NCBI RefSeq assembly: GCF_011170085.1
Contig: NZ_BLLI01000005.1
Coordinates: forward strand, 1-60,504
Length of the DNA: 60,504 nucleotides
Source of the DNA: Pseudolactococcus hodotermopsidis
GTDB lineage: Bacteria > Bacillota > Bacilli > Lactobacillales > Streptococcaceae
Reading direction: 5' to 3'
Position 1 is the first letter of the stretch; every line of letters begins with the position of its first letter. The translations under genes and the position numbers were made by a program. This document shows, piece after piece, positions 8,201 to 16,762 of the stretch. The notes under the pieces are model-generated. The model made no database searches. It had not been told where the DNA came from and worked only from the letters and a program-made list of their open reading frames with translations.

Positions 8201-8407
8201 TTCAATAATTTGTGCCATTTCACCCGATGTTAAAGGCTGACCATTTAAACGGTCTAGCTCTTTATTATTGTCATATAAAATTTTCGCCCAATTATCGATT
8301 AATTCTTGTTCTGTCGGATTTTTTAGTACTTTTCTCTCCCAGCCTTTGGTAAATAGGAGGTTGATTAAAGCTTCTTCAAAATCAGATTCTTTTGTAAAAG
8401 TTGTCAT
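5240..8407 (-). CDS. hsdR: Type I restriction enzyme, restriction/translocation subunit HsdR
   Basis: The motor and nuclease subunit of a type I restriction-modification complex; it pulls DNA through the HsdM/HsdS core and cuts when translocation stalls. The nuclease signature is visible at D144, E158 and K160 (RRGDVMLL...FHIELKRSG). Walker A HTTGSGKT lies at ~296-303, DEAH at 407-410, followed by FTGTP and the rest of the SF2 helicase core. A glycine run near residue 865 leads into the C-terminal helical domain that docks on HsdM. The 1055-residue length is normal. It starts 12 bp after hsdS. Its only evident promoter is that of the upstream regulator-hsdM-hsdS unit, within the invertible segment. 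Confidence 0.95.
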   Translation of the reverse strand: MTTFTKESDFEEALINLLFTKGWERKVLKNPTEQELIDNWAKILYDNNKELDRLNGQPLTSGEMAQIIEQINNLRTPLKLNSFINGKTISIKRDNSEDILHFGKEVSLKIYDRREIAAGQSRYQIAQQPKFPTKSKILNNRRGDVMLLINGMPVFHIELKRSGIPVSQASNQIEKYAGEGIFTGLFSLVQIFVAMEPNETKYFANPGPDNKFNPDYYFHWEDFNNEIVKNWKDIAASLLSIPMAHQLIGFYTVADDTDGILKVMRSYQYYAANAISDKVSKTQWDEKNQRGGYIWHTTGSGKTMTSFKSAQLIANSQDADKVIFLMDRIELGTQSLREYRGFADENESVQATENTAVLKTKLKSSNPADTLLVTSIQKMSNIKDDEGGMNAKDIENMNKKRMAFIIDEAHRSTFGDMLLTIKRTFPEAIFFGFTGTPIKDENERKHNTTSDVFGDELHRYTIADGIRDKNVLGFDPCKVSTFKDNEVRKVVAIHEAKATNEEEAISDPAKSEVFYKFMDKIKMAGFKDDKGIYHKGIEDYLPKTQYPGLKKLYIDPTKINVGSEHQKKVVEDIVNNWMTLSRAGKFHAIFATSSIPEAIKYYRLLKIAKPDLKTTALFDSTIDNGGDVAYKEDGLVEIIEDYNKRYGQSFEIGTHGKFKQDISHRLAHKFQYKFIEREPKKQIDLLIVVDQMLTGFDSKWINTLYLDKLMKYENIIQAFSRTNRLFGKEKPHGTIRYYRKPNTMEKNVDAALKLYSGDKPIDLFVDKLEKNLTKMNQIYHEIKEVFENAGVENFENLPNEQEEKAKFASLFKDFNDLLEAAEVQGFTWEQLTYEFSHGSGKPKTSVTLEIDKKTYLILVLRYKELTRPGGGGGPSGDDIPFDLDGYINEIDTGLIDADYMNSRFSKYLKVIGSEEAQRALDELHKTFATLSQEEQKYANIFLHDIQSGAETPDASKTLRDYINEYQAKSQNDQIHNISTALGIDEKKLRNLMNLRVTEGNINEFGRFDDLINTVDKEKARKFIEKLEGEKIKPFQVNMKVNELLRKFILEDGFEI

Positions 8408-8419
8408 TATTTTTGTCTC

Positions 8420-9610
8420 CTAAATAAACATTTTTTCAAGCATAGCTTTTTTGATATTTTTTAACTTATCAAGCTCACGCTGATGAAGGGTAATAAGATT
8501 GTCGAGTTGTTTGAAAAAGATGCCGATTTTCGTTTGTTCTTCATAACTAGGTGTCTTAATCTTCAAATCAGATAGTATTTTCTTATTTAGCCCTCCACGA
8601 GTTCCATCGCCAGATGATGACATTCGAAGTTCGTCGTATCTATTACCCAAGTTCTGAAATACAAACTCATAATATAATGTTTCGTCGGGTTCGATTGCTG
8701 CGATTGACTGATTTGTTGTAAGCTGAACCTCGTTAACAGCGACTATTCCACGAGTTTTACCTTGACCCGCTAACGCAATCAAAATTGAATTTTCTTTCAC
8801 CCATCTTGCACTTGAATTATCCAAACCTACTTTTGAAATCATGTCATTGGTACCAGTTAATCTTTTTTTATTAACTTCCCCTGAAGACATCCAAGGTATT
8901 TCTTTTGGCTCCCAATATTCGGGCTTCTGAGTGCTAGGTGTTCCACCCGCAAGAATATTTGAATGGTCACCTAACTTCCGCTGTTCCCAAGCGTCAGTAA
9001 ACCCATCAAAGCGAACTTCGGGAAATTTTTCTCCTTTTTTCGGGAACATTTTTTCAAGCATAGCTTTTTTTATATTAACAGTCTTTTCATACTTACGCTG
9101 ATGAAGGGCGATGAGGTTGTCGAGGTCGGCAAAGAACACGCCAACGCGTTTCTGTTCATCAATGTTCAATGGGATATTGATGTCCAACTCGGTTAACATA
9201 TCCATAACGATGTAAGGAATATTCCCCGTTCTTGCTTCTTCTGATATTTTGCGTGGAAGTCTATTTCCGATTTCTGAATATAAGAAACTCCTATCGGCGC
9301 GAAAACCTGTTAAGACGTATGTACGTTGGTATGCGTTGAATTTGCCATCCGCCAAGTGCATATATCCAACCGTTGCCCCATTGCCCGCTATGGTTATTGC
9401 AGGGCCTTCAAATGCAGGAATGTCGATTCTATACTTCTTTATACCTGATGTATAAAAATCAAATTTGCCGTCTTCGACCATTGCATTTGCATCCAACTTT
9501 CCCGTTGTCACATCAACGAACTCACCCAACTTCCGCTGTTCCCAAGCAGTAGCATTTTCTCCATTAAATTCTTTGAAACGAATCTCTGGAATTTTCTTTT
9601 TTTCTTCCAT
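8420..9610 (-). CDS. hsdS: Type I restriction enzyme, specificity subunit HsdS
   Basis: HsdS carries two target recognition domains (TRD) that read the two halves of a bipartite DNA site. TRD1 (~residues 20-165) and TRD2 (~210-370) are each introduced by AWEQRKLG and followed by the repeated linker NIKKAMLEKMF, the helical repeat that holds the TRDs and binds two HsdM subunits. The ATG at 9610 with AAAGGTGA upstream is better than the GTG at 9619; it leaves 1 bp after the hsdM stop. The TRD2 half is duplicated exactly, in inverted orientation, at 12695-13219. The sequence specificity cannot be read off. Confidence 0.93.
   Translation of the reverse strand: MEEKKKIPEIRFKEFNGENATAWEQRKLGEFVDVTTGKLDANAMVEDGKFDFYTSGIKKYRIDIPAFEGPAITIAGNGATVGYMHLADGKFNAYQRTYVLTGFRADRSFLYSEIGNRLPRKISEEARTGNIPYIVMDMLTELDINIPLNIDEQKRVGVFFADLDNLIALHQRKYEKTVNIKKAMLEKMFPKKGEKFPEVRFDGFTDAWEQRKLGDHSNILAGGTPSTQKPEYWEPKEIPWMSSGEVNKKRLTGTNDMISKVGLDNSSARWVKENSILIALAGQGKTRGIVAVNEVQLTTNQSIAAIEPDETLYYEFVFQNLGNRYDELRMSSSGDGTRGGLNKKILSDLKIKTPSYEEQTKIGIFFKQLDNLITLHQRELDKLKNIKKAMLEKMFI
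8477..9001 (-). repeat. 525-bp inverted repeat, copy inside hsdS (TRD2)
   Basis: By reading both copies side by side I found this stretch identical to 12695-13219 on the opposite strand. It covers TRD2 from the codons for FTDAWEQRKLG to LHQR. The two arms enclose the 5' half of hsdS, hsdM and the regulator (about 3.7 kb). Confidence 0.9.
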
Positions 9611-9611
9611 A

Positions 9612-12371
9612 CTACTCACCTTTAATCAGCGATTGAAATTCGCTAAGTCCTTTTATATCAAAGTCAGATCCATCAAGTTCTCCAATCATCTGAATCAATG
9701 ACTGTTCGACTTTTACTAATTCATCCGTAACATCCGCATATGTTACGGCATATTTATCGGTAAGCTCTGCAATTTCGCTAACTAATTTATTCAAAACAGT
9801 ATCTGGCAACTCGCTAATGCCATTAACAATAGGTGAAATCCACTTTTGTGATAATAATGCGCTTGCTTCATCATCTGACAGTGATTCAATAACCACCTTT
9901 GTTTTTAAATGAAGTTCGTTATCTGCTTTTTTCACTTCTGCTTTTATTCGCTTTTCTTCAGCCATTAAGTCTGAAACTATTACAACTTTAGCCTCAAAGC
10001 TATCCTCGGGGAAAGAGAATTTTGCTTGCAGTTGTTTCAGATAGGCATTAACTTTTGCTTTTGCATAGGTCTTATCTTTTTTGGATTCAATATGATGCCA
10101 TGCAACTTCGGTATGTTGCGCAATAAAATCTAGTTGTTCTGCCTTTTTAGCCTTTGCATCTAATAAACGACTATAAGCATTAAGTCCATCAATTTCAAGA
10201 TTAGACACTTCTGAATAAATTTCTTTAATTTGCTTATTCACCTCTGCAGTCACAAATGCGTCGTTTGAATCGTTTAGAATGCTTGAATCTTTTTCTTCTT
10301 CACTAAATGATTCAATGATTTCACTGTATTCATTGACAATTTCCAACAAACGATTTTGTTTCTCGGTCAATTTCAATAACTCTTCAGATAAAAGAGATTT
10401 CTGAACTAAGTCAAAAGGTAAGATATGTCCAATAAAACCGTCTTGAACTTCAGTATCTTTTCCATCTTTCTTCTTAATGACGATGTTTTCATCAACTTTT
10501 TTCACAGCCCCAAAACCTTCTGTTTGAATCATTTCAAGATCAATAGATATAATTTGCCATTCGTCATCTAGCACTTGATATGCTTGATATTTATCAACTA
10601 ACGGTGTCCCATTCAAGCTATCGAAAATATAATGACTTAACCTTGTTTCTTCTTGTGGTATTTTCACTTTGGTTGACTCATCAATAAGTTCTAGAACTAG
10701 GTATTCCCGCAACCCTTTAAACGCATTTTTATAATTTGATGTAAAAGATTTCACTTGTTTATTTGCAAGAATAGCTTGTTTCACGTTATCAACTTTAACT
10801 GTTACATAAGGCGAGCCATTGTCTTCAAATAAAGCTTGTTTTAAGTTAGGAAATGCTTCCCAATATCCGTTAAGACGATTAATTTCAGATTTTGGTATGC
10901 CACCAAACATGGTCGCATAAATATCCCATGATTCATTTGCTTCAGCTGAATCAATATACCGTGGAATATTTAAATTGTAGTCATTTTCTCGAATTTCATT
11001 TTTAGTTACCACTCGTGAATATTTTTCAATCTTTTCTCTATTTATAACCGTATCGACGATTTTTTTAATGTCGGATGCTTGTAATTTATTATTTTTCCCT
11101 TCTTTGATAAAGCCTTTTGAAGCATCAACGATCAGTACATCATCATTTTCTCGTTGTTGTTTGAGAACCAGAATAATAGTCGGGATGCTAGTACCAAAGA
11201 AAATATTTGCTGGGAGGCCAATAATTGCATCAATTTTATCTTTTTCAATTAGATTTTTCCGAATTTCTCCTTCTTCCCCACCACGAAACAGAACGCCATG
11301 AGGCAAAACGATCGTCATGATACCATTTGATTTAATATGAAATAAATCATGAAGCAGGAAAGCGTAATCTGCTTTTGTTTTAGGCGCAAGACCGTATTCT
11401 GCATAACGTGGATCATTGTCTTTATTTGAAGGGTCCCATTTTTGAGAATACGGTGGATTTGAAACAACGGCATCCACATATAAAGGGTCATAAGTATTTA
11501 CTGGATCATTATCATCAAAGAATGGCCAATCTTCTTCTAAGGTATCGCCATTTCTAGTCATAATATTATCAGGTAAAACCCCACGCATCACTAGATTCAT
11601 ACGAGTCAAATTATAAGTATTCCCTTTCAACTCTTGCGCGTAATACTTAATATTGTTTTCATCATTAATATGTTTAGCAACAGATTGACCAATATTAATT
11701 AGTAATGAACCCGAGCCACTCGTTGGATCATAAATTTTTATTTCATCACGATCCTTAACGTGATTTGCAACAATTTCTGACATCAATAATGAGACTTCAT
11801 GAGGCGTATAGAACTCTCCCGCCTTTTTACCAGCATTTGCGGCAAACATACTGATTAGGTATTCATAAATAAAACCGAGAACATCATAGTCCTGTTTACC
11901 ATTCATTGGAATTACCTTAATAAGTTGAATCAAACTACTTATTGCTTTGGTTTGTGAAGCAGCAGAATCACCTAACTTGGTTAATCCAGTTTCTAAAGTA
12001 GTAAAAATTCCATCAAAAACCTTCTTATGGCTTGAATTAATCAAACGACTAAAAGCAGATAATGCATCATGTACATCAGATACATTAAAGTCTATCCCTT
12101 TTTCAATCCATGTAGAAAACAAATTATCATATGAAATGAAATAACCAATATTTTGTTGGATAAATTTCACCTGTTCTTCATCTTCTTCGGTTAAATTTTT
12201 GATGTCCTCTTCATCGTAATCATTTTCCTTTAAAAAACGGACTTCCTTATCTGAAAGGAATTTATAAAAAACAAATCCTAAAATATAATCCTTATATTCG
12301 TTGGCCTCAATTTTTGAACGCATTTCATTTGCTGAAGCCCATATTTTTGATGCTAATTGCTGTTTGTTCAT
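9612..12371 (-). CDS. hsdM: Type I restriction enzyme, modification subunit HsdM
   Basis: The DNA adenine-N6 methyltransferase subunit. The N-terminal HsdM_N helical domain is followed by the SAM-binding motif DPTSGSGSLL at 215-224 and the catalytic NPPY at 305-308. GEFYTPHEVSLLM (~185-197) is the usual type I signature. At 919 residues it is much longer than a typical ~520-residue HsdM: a C-terminal extension from about residue 520 onward is helical and charged, with likely coiled coils near 690-830. Long HsdM proteins of this kind occur with some Gram-positive type I systems; the role of the tail is not known to me. GGAGGAAAG precedes the ATG. Confidence 0.94.
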   Translation of the reverse strand: MNKQQLASKIWASANEMRSKIEANEYKDYILGFVFYKFLSDKEVRFLKENDYDEEDIKNLTEEDEEQVKFIQQNIGYFISYDNLFSTWIEKGIDFNVSDVHDALSAFSRLINSSHKKVFDGIFTTLETGLTKLGDSAASQTKAISSLIQLIKVIPMNGKQDYDVLGFIYEYLISMFAANAGKKAGEFYTPHEVSLLMSEIVANHVKDRDEIKIYDPTSGSGSLLINIGQSVAKHINDENNIKYYAQELKGNTYNLTRMNLVMRGVLPDNIMTRNGDTLEEDWPFFDDNDPVNTYDPLYVDAVVSNPPYSQKWDPSNKDNDPRYAEYGLAPKTKADYAFLLHDLFHIKSNGIMTIVLPHGVLFRGGEEGEIRKNLIEKDKIDAIIGLPANIFFGTSIPTIILVLKQQRENDDVLIVDASKGFIKEGKNNKLQASDIKKIVDTVINREKIEKYSRVVTKNEIRENDYNLNIPRYIDSAEANESWDIYATMFGGIPKSEINRLNGYWEAFPNLKQALFEDNGSPYVTVKVDNVKQAILANKQVKSFTSNYKNAFKGLREYLVLELIDESTKVKIPQEETRLSHYIFDSLNGTPLVDKYQAYQVLDDEWQIISIDLEMIQTEGFGAVKKVDENIVIKKKDGKDTEVQDGFIGHILPFDLVQKSLLSEELLKLTEKQNRLLEIVNEYSEIIESFSEEEKDSSILNDSNDAFVTAEVNKQIKEIYSEVSNLEIDGLNAYSRLLDAKAKKAEQLDFIAQHTEVAWHHIESKKDKTYAKAKVNAYLKQLQAKFSFPEDSFEAKVVIVSDLMAEEKRIKAEVKKADNELHLKTKVVIESLSDDEASALLSQKWISPIVNGISELPDTVLNKLVSEIAELTDKYAVTYADVTDELVKVEQSLIQMIGELDGSDFDIKGLSEFQSLIKGE

Positions 12372-12393
12372 AGCTATTGCTTTCCTCCAATTG

Positions 12394-12609
12394 TTACTTT
12401 TCTTCTGATTTCTTAATTTCTATAATATCTCCAATATCAACTTCCAAGACTAAACAGATTTTCACCAATGTTTCTAACGACACAGTTTCATCTCGTCCCA
12501 TCTTTGCAATGATATTCGTGCTGATATTTGCTTCGTCCTTCAACTGAGTTTTGTTCATCCCTTTATCAATAAGAATTTTCCAAAGCTTATTATAGCAAAT
12601 CGGTATCAT
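12394..12609 (-). CDS. Cro/CI-type (XRE) regulator of the restriction locus
   Basis: A 71-residue single-domain HTH protein (NKTQLKDEANISTNIIAKMG is the helix-turn-helix). Small XRE regulators of this YozG-like type are often the first gene of type I restriction operons, where they are thought to delay or damp expression. It is 22 bp upstream of hsdM and shares its promoter. The ATG at 12609 is preceded by AAGGAGCTGACT. Confidence 0.85.
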   Translation of the reverse strand: MIPICYNKLWKILIDKGMNKTQLKDEANISTNIIAKMGRDETVSLETLVKICLVLEVDIGDIIEIKKSEEK

Positions 12610-12647
12610 CTAGTCAGCTCCTTCTATAAAACTACAAATACCATTAT

Positions 12648-12656
12648 ATTATATCA
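12648..12656 (-). promoter_or_regulatory. Extended -10 promoter of the regulator-hsdM-hsdS-hsdR unit
   Basis: On the minus strand TGATATAAT (TGN followed by TATAAT) lies about 38 bp before the regulator ATG. No good -35 box is visible. It sits between the two arms of the 525-bp inverted repeat, so it would turn together with hsdM if the segment inverted. Confidence 0.6.
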
Positions 12657-12694
12657 CGAAACATCAAGAAATAATACCATCTAAATCATCTTTT

Positions 12695-13219
12695 TTTACT
12701 GACGCTTGGGAACAGCGGAAGTTAGGTGACCATTCAAATATTCTTGCGGGTGGAACACCTAGCACTCAGAAGCCCGAATATTGGGAGCCAAAAGAAATAC
12801 CTTGGATGTCTTCAGGGGAAGTTAATAAAAAAAGATTAACTGGTACCAATGACATGATTTCAAAAGTAGGTTTGGATAATTCAAGTGCAAGATGGGTGAA
12901 AGAAAATTCAATTTTGATTGCGTTAGCGGGTCAAGGTAAAACTCGTGGAATAGTCGCTGTTAACGAGGTTCAGCTTACAACAAATCAGTCAATCGCAGCA
13001 ATCGAACCCGACGAAACATTATATTATGAGTTTGTATTTCAGAACTTGGGTAATAGATACGACGAACTTCGAATGTCATCATCTGGCGATGGAACTCGTG
13101 GAGGGCTAAATAAGAAAATACTATCTGATTTGAAGATTAAGACACCTAGTTATGAAGAACAAACGAAAATCGGCATCTTTTTCAAACAACTCGACAATCT
13201 TATTACCCTTCATCAGCGT
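12695..13219 (+). repeat. 525-bp inverted repeat, silent-cassette copy
   Basis: Partner of 8477-9001 on the minus strand, identical over its length by direct reading. The left edge contains the 26-bp segment starting GCTTGGGAACAGCGGAAGTT, which also begins TRD1 (9522-9547, one mismatch) and TRD2 (8967-8992) of hsdS, giving several possible crossover sites. Confidence 0.9.
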
Positions 13220-13243
13220 AAGTATGTTTATAATAATGAATAG
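12695..13243 (+). pseudogene. Silent hsdS cassette (one TRD, no start, no C-terminal helix)
   Basis: In frame from FTDAWEQRKLG through the whole TRD2 sequence of hsdS to LHQR, then KYVYNNE and a stop. The DNA 12695-13219 is identical to the TRD2 half of hsdS on the other strand. It lacks an initiating region and the C-terminal helical repeat, so it is unlikely to act alone; an internal ATG at 12806 is not a real start. Its right edge CTTCATCAGCGTAAGTATG (13208-13226) matches the end of TRD1 in hsdS, not of TRD2, so it is a chimera left by recombination. It stands next to a tyrosine recombinase, the usual setting of phase-variable type I systems. Confidence 0.88.
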
Positions 13244-13268
13244 TTTATAATAATGGATAGTTTATAAG
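13227..13268. repeat. 17-bp tandem repeat between silent cassette and recombinase gene
   Basis: TTTATAATAATGAATAG (13227-13243) is followed by TTTATAATAATGGATAG (13244-13260) and a third partial copy TTTATAAG. The repeat lies at the edge of the silent cassette and just before the recombinase ribosome binding site. It may bind the recombinase or form its promoter region (several TATAAT-like boxes); this is inference. Confidence 0.7.
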
Positions 13269-13283
13269 AAAGGAATGAATTAC

Positions 13284-14204
13284 ATGAACAACCAAGAATT
13301 TTTACACACCTACTTCAAAAAATGGGTAGCAACCTACAAAGTCGGCGCAATCCGAGATGTAACCATGACGAAATATCAAATGAGCCATCATTGGTTGCAA
13401 CAACTTGTGCCGAATCTTAAGCTTTGTGAGGTAACACGTTTATCCTATCAAGGACTACTAAACGACTATTCCCAATTCCATGAACGAATAACAACGATGG
13501 ATTTTCACCATCACGTCAAAGCAGCTATCTTGGATGCCGTTGACGAAGGGCTCATCGATCGAGATCCCACCCGACGTGCAATCATCAAAGGAAAACCACC
13601 ACGCCCAAAGAAAAGCAAATTTCTCAACCAGTTTGAATTACAATCTTTAATTAGCCATTTAAATCTAAAAGAAGAGATAAATTGGGACTGGCTTATCTTA
13701 TTAATCGCAAAAACTGGGCTCCGTTTTTCTGAAGCACTCGGTCTTACACCTAGCGATTTCGATTTTGCTAGACAGACCATCTCTATCAACAAAACTTGGG
13801 ATTACAAAAAAAATGGTGGATTTCAACCTACTAAGAACAAATCTTCCGTTAGAAAAGTGTCGCTTGATTGGATGACCGCTATTCAGTTTGTAGGGCTAAT
13901 TAAGGATAGACCTATCGACCAACCTATCTTCGTAAGAGAAGGGCAAAAAATTTACAATTCAACACCTAATGGCATTCTGGCTCGTCACTGCAAATCTCTA
14001 GGCATTACCATTATTTCAATCCATGGTTTGCGACATACACACGCTTCATTGCTTCTTTTTGCTGGCGTCTCAATCGCCAGCGTATCAAGGCGACTTGGTC
14101 ACTCTAGCATGAGTACTACGCAAAACACATATCTTCATGTTATTCAAGAATTAGAAAATCAAGATACAGACATAGTAATGCGGTGTTTAGCTAATCTTCA
14201 ATAA
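13284..14204 (+). CDS. Tyrosine recombinase linked to the type I restriction locus
   Basis: A 306-residue site-specific recombinase. The N-terminal SAM-like core-binding domain (~1-110) is followed by the catalytic domain with Arg in TGLRFSEALG, His-x-x-Arg in HGLRHTHASLL, His in RRLGHSSMSTT and the nucleophile Tyr in QNTYLHV. All key residues are present. The ATG at 13284 lies about 10 bp after AGAAAGG and was preferred to one 9 bp upstream. Its place beside an inverted, silent hsdS cassette suggests an hsdS-shuffling invertase; a prophage integrase is the alternative, since phage remnants lie in the same island. Confidence 0.88.
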   Translation: MNNQEFLHTYFKKWVATYKVGAIRDVTMTKYQMSHHWLQQLVPNLKLCEVTRLSYQGLLNDYSQFHERITTMDFHHHVKAAILDAVDEGLIDRDPTRRAIIKGKPPRPKKSKFLNQFELQSLISHLNLKEEINWDWLILLIAKTGLRFSEALGLTPSDFDFARQTISINKTWDYKKNGGFQPTKNKSSVRKVSLDWMTAIQFVGLIKDRPIDQPIFVREGQKIYNSTPNGILARHCKSLGITIISIHGLRHTHASLLLFAGVSIASVSRRLGHSSMSTTQNTYLHVIQELENQDTDIVMRCLANLQ

Positions 14205-14214
14205 CTATTTATGG

Positions 14215-14247
14215 ACTCTCCTGCACATTATTTAGCGGAGAGTTTTT
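14215..14247 (+). terminator. Terminator of the recombinase gene
   Basis: ACTCTCC and GGAGAGT form a stem around a 15-nt loop, followed by TTTTT, 10 bp after the recombinase stop. The next ~170 bp (14248-14415) hold no gene that I can see, only an isolated inverted repeat ACCGCTG/CAGCGGT (14346-14376). Confidence 0.75.
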
Positions 14248-14415
14248 ATTATTTTCCCAATATGATGTGTTCTATGACATCTATTTTGGAGTGACAACCT
14301 AAAAGCACAAAAAAGTATCCAAGCCACTAACTCAACAGCCCTTCGACCGCTGTAACCAACCCGCACACTCAGCGGTTACCCTAAAAATCGCATCATATCG
14401 CCATTTCAAACACTT

Positions 14416-14448
14416 AAAAAGGCTCTCTAGACACAAGTCCAGAAAGCC
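14416..14448 (-). terminator. Terminator of the RNA methyltransferase gene
   Basis: On the minus strand GGCTTTCTGGAC and GTCTAGAGAGCC pair with two mismatches around a TTGT loop, followed by TTTTT. It lies about 30 bp beyond the stop of the methyltransferase gene. Confidence 0.8.
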
Positions 14449-14479
14449 CAATAAGTCTTGTAAATAAAGGGTTCAAGCC

Positions 14480-15847
<1,368 letters not shown>

Positions 15848-15849
15848 TC

Positions 15850-15858
15850 ATTATAACA
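15850..15858 (-). promoter_or_regulatory. Extended -10 promoter immediately before the methyltransferase ATG
   Basis: On the minus strand TGTTATAAT ends only 5 nt (GAGAT) before the ATG at 15844; TTGTCA lies 15 bp upstream of the TATAAT. Transcription from it would begin at or next to the A of the ATG, giving a leaderless mRNA. Confidence 0.5.
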
Positions 15859-15885
15859 CATCTTTTGAGGTGACAAGTCTGCGCA

Positions 15886-15916
15886 TTAAAAAAACTGAGT
15901 TGTTTCACTCAGTTTT
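15886..15916 (-). terminator. Terminator of the murB-pot operon
   Basis: On the minus strand AAAACTGAG and CTCAGTTTT form a stem with an 8-nt loop, followed by more T. It lies 16 bp after the stop of the phosphatase gene, the last gene of the operon. Confidence 0.88.
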
Positions 15917-15931
15917 ACATATGAAAAATGA

Positions 15932-16735
15932 TCAAACCAACAAATTCTTCCGCAACTTCTCCTGTTCAGTCAAACTAAATTTCAAGCCTTCCGAAACAAA
16001 TTCATCAAATCCACCATACAAACGCAACATTTCATCATAAGCTACCTCAAGATTATCCTTTTTGACCGTCAGCATATCATACAAATTAGCCAACAAAACC
16101 GAATCACTGGTCACATCACGATAATCCGCCATTTTCGCCGTTACCATATCAGCATTATAAATATTTGTGAGCAGAAAATCTGCCAAAATCGTTTCTTTAG
16201 GCACACCTAAAATACCCAGAATTATCGCAACCCCAAAGCCTGTTCGGTCTTTTCCGCCACGACAATGCTGAATAATCCCGTAATTGTCCGCATTGAGATA
16301 AACTTCCAGCATTTGCCGATAAATAGCACGGTTGCCCGCATCTGTCACAAAAGTTTTCATCATGTCAAGCATATCTTGCCTAACAGTCATGAACTTCTCC
16401 GTTTTACCCGCTTGAATCAGCTCAACCGATGACTTGCGCACGGCGTTTTTTAAGTCGCGAGACTCACTCGCATACTCAGCAAGCTCGGCTTTGGGTGCAA
16501 GCGCATGGTAAGCAACACCACCTATCTCAGGATCGGGCTCAGTCGCCCGCTCAAAATCGCTGCGAAAATCAATAATCGTCTTTATCCCAAAATCATCCCG
16601 CAAGCTGTCTGCCTCTGCTGGATAAAGCTTAGAGAGTGCATCACTGCGGTATAAAATGCGAGACTTTACCTGACGACCAGATGTCGTCTCGTATCCACCA
16701 AAATCACGGAAATTATCCAATTTTTTGAAAGTCAT
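15932..16735 (-). CDS. Tyrosine-protein phosphatase family protein (DSP/LipA-like)
   Basis: The P-loop HCRGGKDRTGF matches the HCxxGKDRTG signature of the Y_phosphatase3 family, which removes phosphate from phosphotyrosine, phosphoinositides or small phosphoesters. FRDFGGYETTSGRQVKSRILYRSD near the N-terminus and IDFRSDFE, the general-acid region, also fit. The ATG at 16735 follows GAGGAGAAAA; a GTG 12 bp earlier would bury the ribosome binding site. It has 267 residues and no signal peptide, so it is cytoplasmic. It is the last gene of the pot operon, 27 bp after potD; its substrate is unknown. Confidence 0.85.
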   Translation of the reverse strand: MTFKKLDNFRDFGGYETTSGRQVKSRILYRSDALSKLYPAEADSLRDDFGIKTIIDFRSDFERATEPDPEIGGVAYHALAPKAELAEYASESRDLKNAVRKSSVELIQAGKTEKFMTVRQDMLDMMKTFVTDAGNRAIYRQMLEVYLNADNYGIIQHCRGGKDRTGFGVAIILGILGVPKETILADFLLTNIYNADMVTAKMADYRDVTSDSVLLANLYDMLTVKKDNLEVAYDEMLRLYGGFDEFVSEGLKFSLTEQEKLRKNLLV

Positions 16736-16762
16736 TTTTCTCCTCACTAAAACATCAGAAAA

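Noticed and set aside
12806-13243. Independent gene starting at an internal ATG
   Set aside because: The reading frame extends upstream into TRD sequence identical to hsdS; it is an internal part of a silent cassette.
14248-14415. Small RNA or attachment site after the recombinase gene
   Set aside because: Only one short inverted repeat (ACCGCTG/CAGCGGT) is visible; no promoter or duplicated core was found.
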